Positions 63,109 to 64,000 of a stretch of DNA of 64,000 nt are shown piece by piece. Location of the stretch: NCBI RefSeq assembly GCF_044761665.1, contig NZ_JBIWCW010000010.1:1-64000 (forward strand), given 5' to 3'. The notes under the pieces are model-generated. The model worked only from the letters and a program-made list of their open reading frames with translations. It did not search any database and was not told the DNA's origin. Both the position numbers and the translations under genes were made by a program. Every line of letters starts with the position of its first letter. Positions within the stretch are counted from its first letter, which is position 1. The DNA is from Peribacillus sp044761665. GTDB taxonomy: Bacteria > Bacillota > Bacilli > Bacillales > DSM-1321.

Positions 63109-64000
63109 TTACATTACCACCTTATTTCGGTTGCTGTAGGCAATTAAAGTTTCTAATTTAGCCAATGCCGATCCGCTGTCTATGCTTTCTCTAGCTAAAG
63201 AAATACCCTTTTCAATCGTGGTTGCCGTTCCATGGGCGAATAATCCCAGCCCTGCATTCAATAGAACGGTATCTCGATATGCCCCTTTTCCTCCTTTTAA
63301 AATACGTAGCATAATATTGGCGTTTTCCTTGGCATTACCTCCACGGATCTCCTCATTTCCGTAGATAGGCAAATTCACTTCTTCAGGATGCAGAGTATAA
63401 GGAATGATGTCCCCTTCTTCTAAAAGAACGAGAGAATTTTCTCCTTGCAGACTTGCTTCATCCATAGATCCGGCTCCATGGACCACGACCGCACGTTTTC
63501 TGCCTAGTTTATGAAGCACCTCGGCAAAAAGCTCAAGCATATCCCGACGATTAATTCCCAATAATTGTGTTTCGAGCTGGACAGGATTTGTTAAGGGGCC
63601 TAGCAAATTAAATACAGTTGGAATCTTCAATTCCTTTCTCACTTTCATAATCCGGGCACTATTAGGATGGACTGACGGTGCAAACAAGAAAGTGATTCCG
63701 TTTTCCTCCAACAGTTCTTTCATCATCTCAGGTTCAAGGAATAAATTGACCCCAAGCTCTTCCAAAACATCCGCACTCCCGGTTTTACTGGAAATGCTAC
63801 GGTTTCCATGTTTGGCCACCTTTACACCGGCACCAGCTAGGACGAACGCAGAAGTGGTACTGATATTAAAGCTTTGTGAGCCATCTCCTCCCGTTCCACA
63901 ATTATCCATCACGTTCAAACAATTCGTTTGTACGCTTCTTGCTTCCTTTCGCATGGCCTTGACCAGACTAGCGATTTCTCCTGCCGTTTCCCCTTTTGCT
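63109..64000 (-). CDS. trpD: Anthranilate phosphoribosyltransferase, 5' end off the window
   Basis: TrpD attaches phosphoribose to anthranilate. The visible C-terminal ~297 residues include the PRPP loop DNCGTGGDGSQSFNIST (with ADKHGN-type KHGNRSISS following), and EEVNLPIYGNEEIRGGNA later. The frame runs open to the right edge (AKGETAGEIASLVKAM at the edge), so an internal Met at 63954 is not the start; roughly 40 residues are missing. trpE and any TRAP or T-box control would lie further right. Confidence 0.96.
   Translation of the reverse strand, partial: AKGETAGEIASLVKAMRKEARSVQTNCLNVMDNCGTGGDGSQSFNISTTSAFVLAGAGVKVAKHGNRSISSKTGSADVLEELGVNLFLEPEMMKELLEENGITFLFAPSVHPNSARIMKVRKELKIPTVFNLLGPLTNPVQLETQLLGINRRDMLELFAEVLHKLGRKRAVVVHGAGSMDEASLQGENSLVLLEEGDIIPYTLHPEEVNLPIYGNEEIRGGNAKENANIMLRILKGGKGAYRDTVLLNAGLGLFAHGTATTIEKGISLARESIDSGSALAKLETLIAYSNRNKVVM

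Noticed and set aside
1..64000. tRNA, rRNA, CRISPR array, prophage, restriction or toxin-antitoxin systems
   Set aside because: I looked for clustered repeats, tRNA-like cloverleaf ends and typical domains and saw none. Small tRNA-like structures cannot be excluded by eye.

Overview
The window is chromosomal DNA from a spore-forming Bacillaceae bacterium. Gene order matches the yktB-typA-pyc-cta-ylb-dcw stretch of Bacillus subtilis, run mostly on the minus strand, and sporulation genes (spoVD, spoVE, ylbJ, an RsfA-type regulator, a YhcN/YlaJ lipoprotein, a YlbD coat protein) are present. It is not B. subtilis itself: a trp operon sits next to yktB, murG and ftsW are missing from their usual places, and there are two group IIC intron insertions. 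A Peribacillus-like member of the family is my guess, from synteny alone.

Layout, left to right. 1-17.3 kb: the division and cell-wall (dcw) cluster read leftwards, mraZ-rsmH-ftsL-pbpB / spoVD / murE-mraY-murD / spoVE / murB-divIB / ftsA-ftsZ, with terminators cutting it into short units. Group II intron sequence lies just beyond the terminators of ftsZ (left edge) and bshC (17.2 kb). 17.3-29.6 kb: bshC, panE, ylbP, an RsfA-type gene, an enoyl-CoA hydratase, rpmF, ylbN, tmcAL, ylbL, ylbK, ylbJ, coaD, rsmD. 29.7-32.5 kb: a small AT-rich accessory island with a decayed IS1595-family transposase, an ECF-type sigma factor with its anti-sigma factor, and the 3' stub of a lost gene. 32.6-37.8 kb: the rest of the ylb block. 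37.8-46.4 kb: aa3-type cytochrome c oxidase (ctaCDEFG), a DUF420 (CtaM-like) maturation protein, and the divergent heme A/O genes ctaA and ctaB. 46.5-59.6 kb: pyc, ylaN, ylaL, the PhoH-like ylaK, ylaJ, ylaI, ylaH, typA, ylaF, an inositol-monophosphatase, yktB. 59.7-64.0 kb: trpD(partial)-C-F-B-A.

How it works together. The dcw genes make lipid-linked peptidoglycan precursor (MurE, MraY, MurD, MurB) and build the septum (FtsZ, FtsA, DivIB, FtsL, PbpB), with SpoVD and SpoVE for the spore cortex. The cta block builds the terminal oxidase and its heme a. CoaD and PanE serve CoA synthesis and BshC makes bacillithiol. I found no tRNA, rRNA, CRISPR array, prophage or recognisable defence system. The most distinctive features are the terminator-targeted group IIC intron and its 128-bp fossil, the absence of murG and ftsW, the sigma/anti-sigma island, and a 47-bp perfect palindrome.
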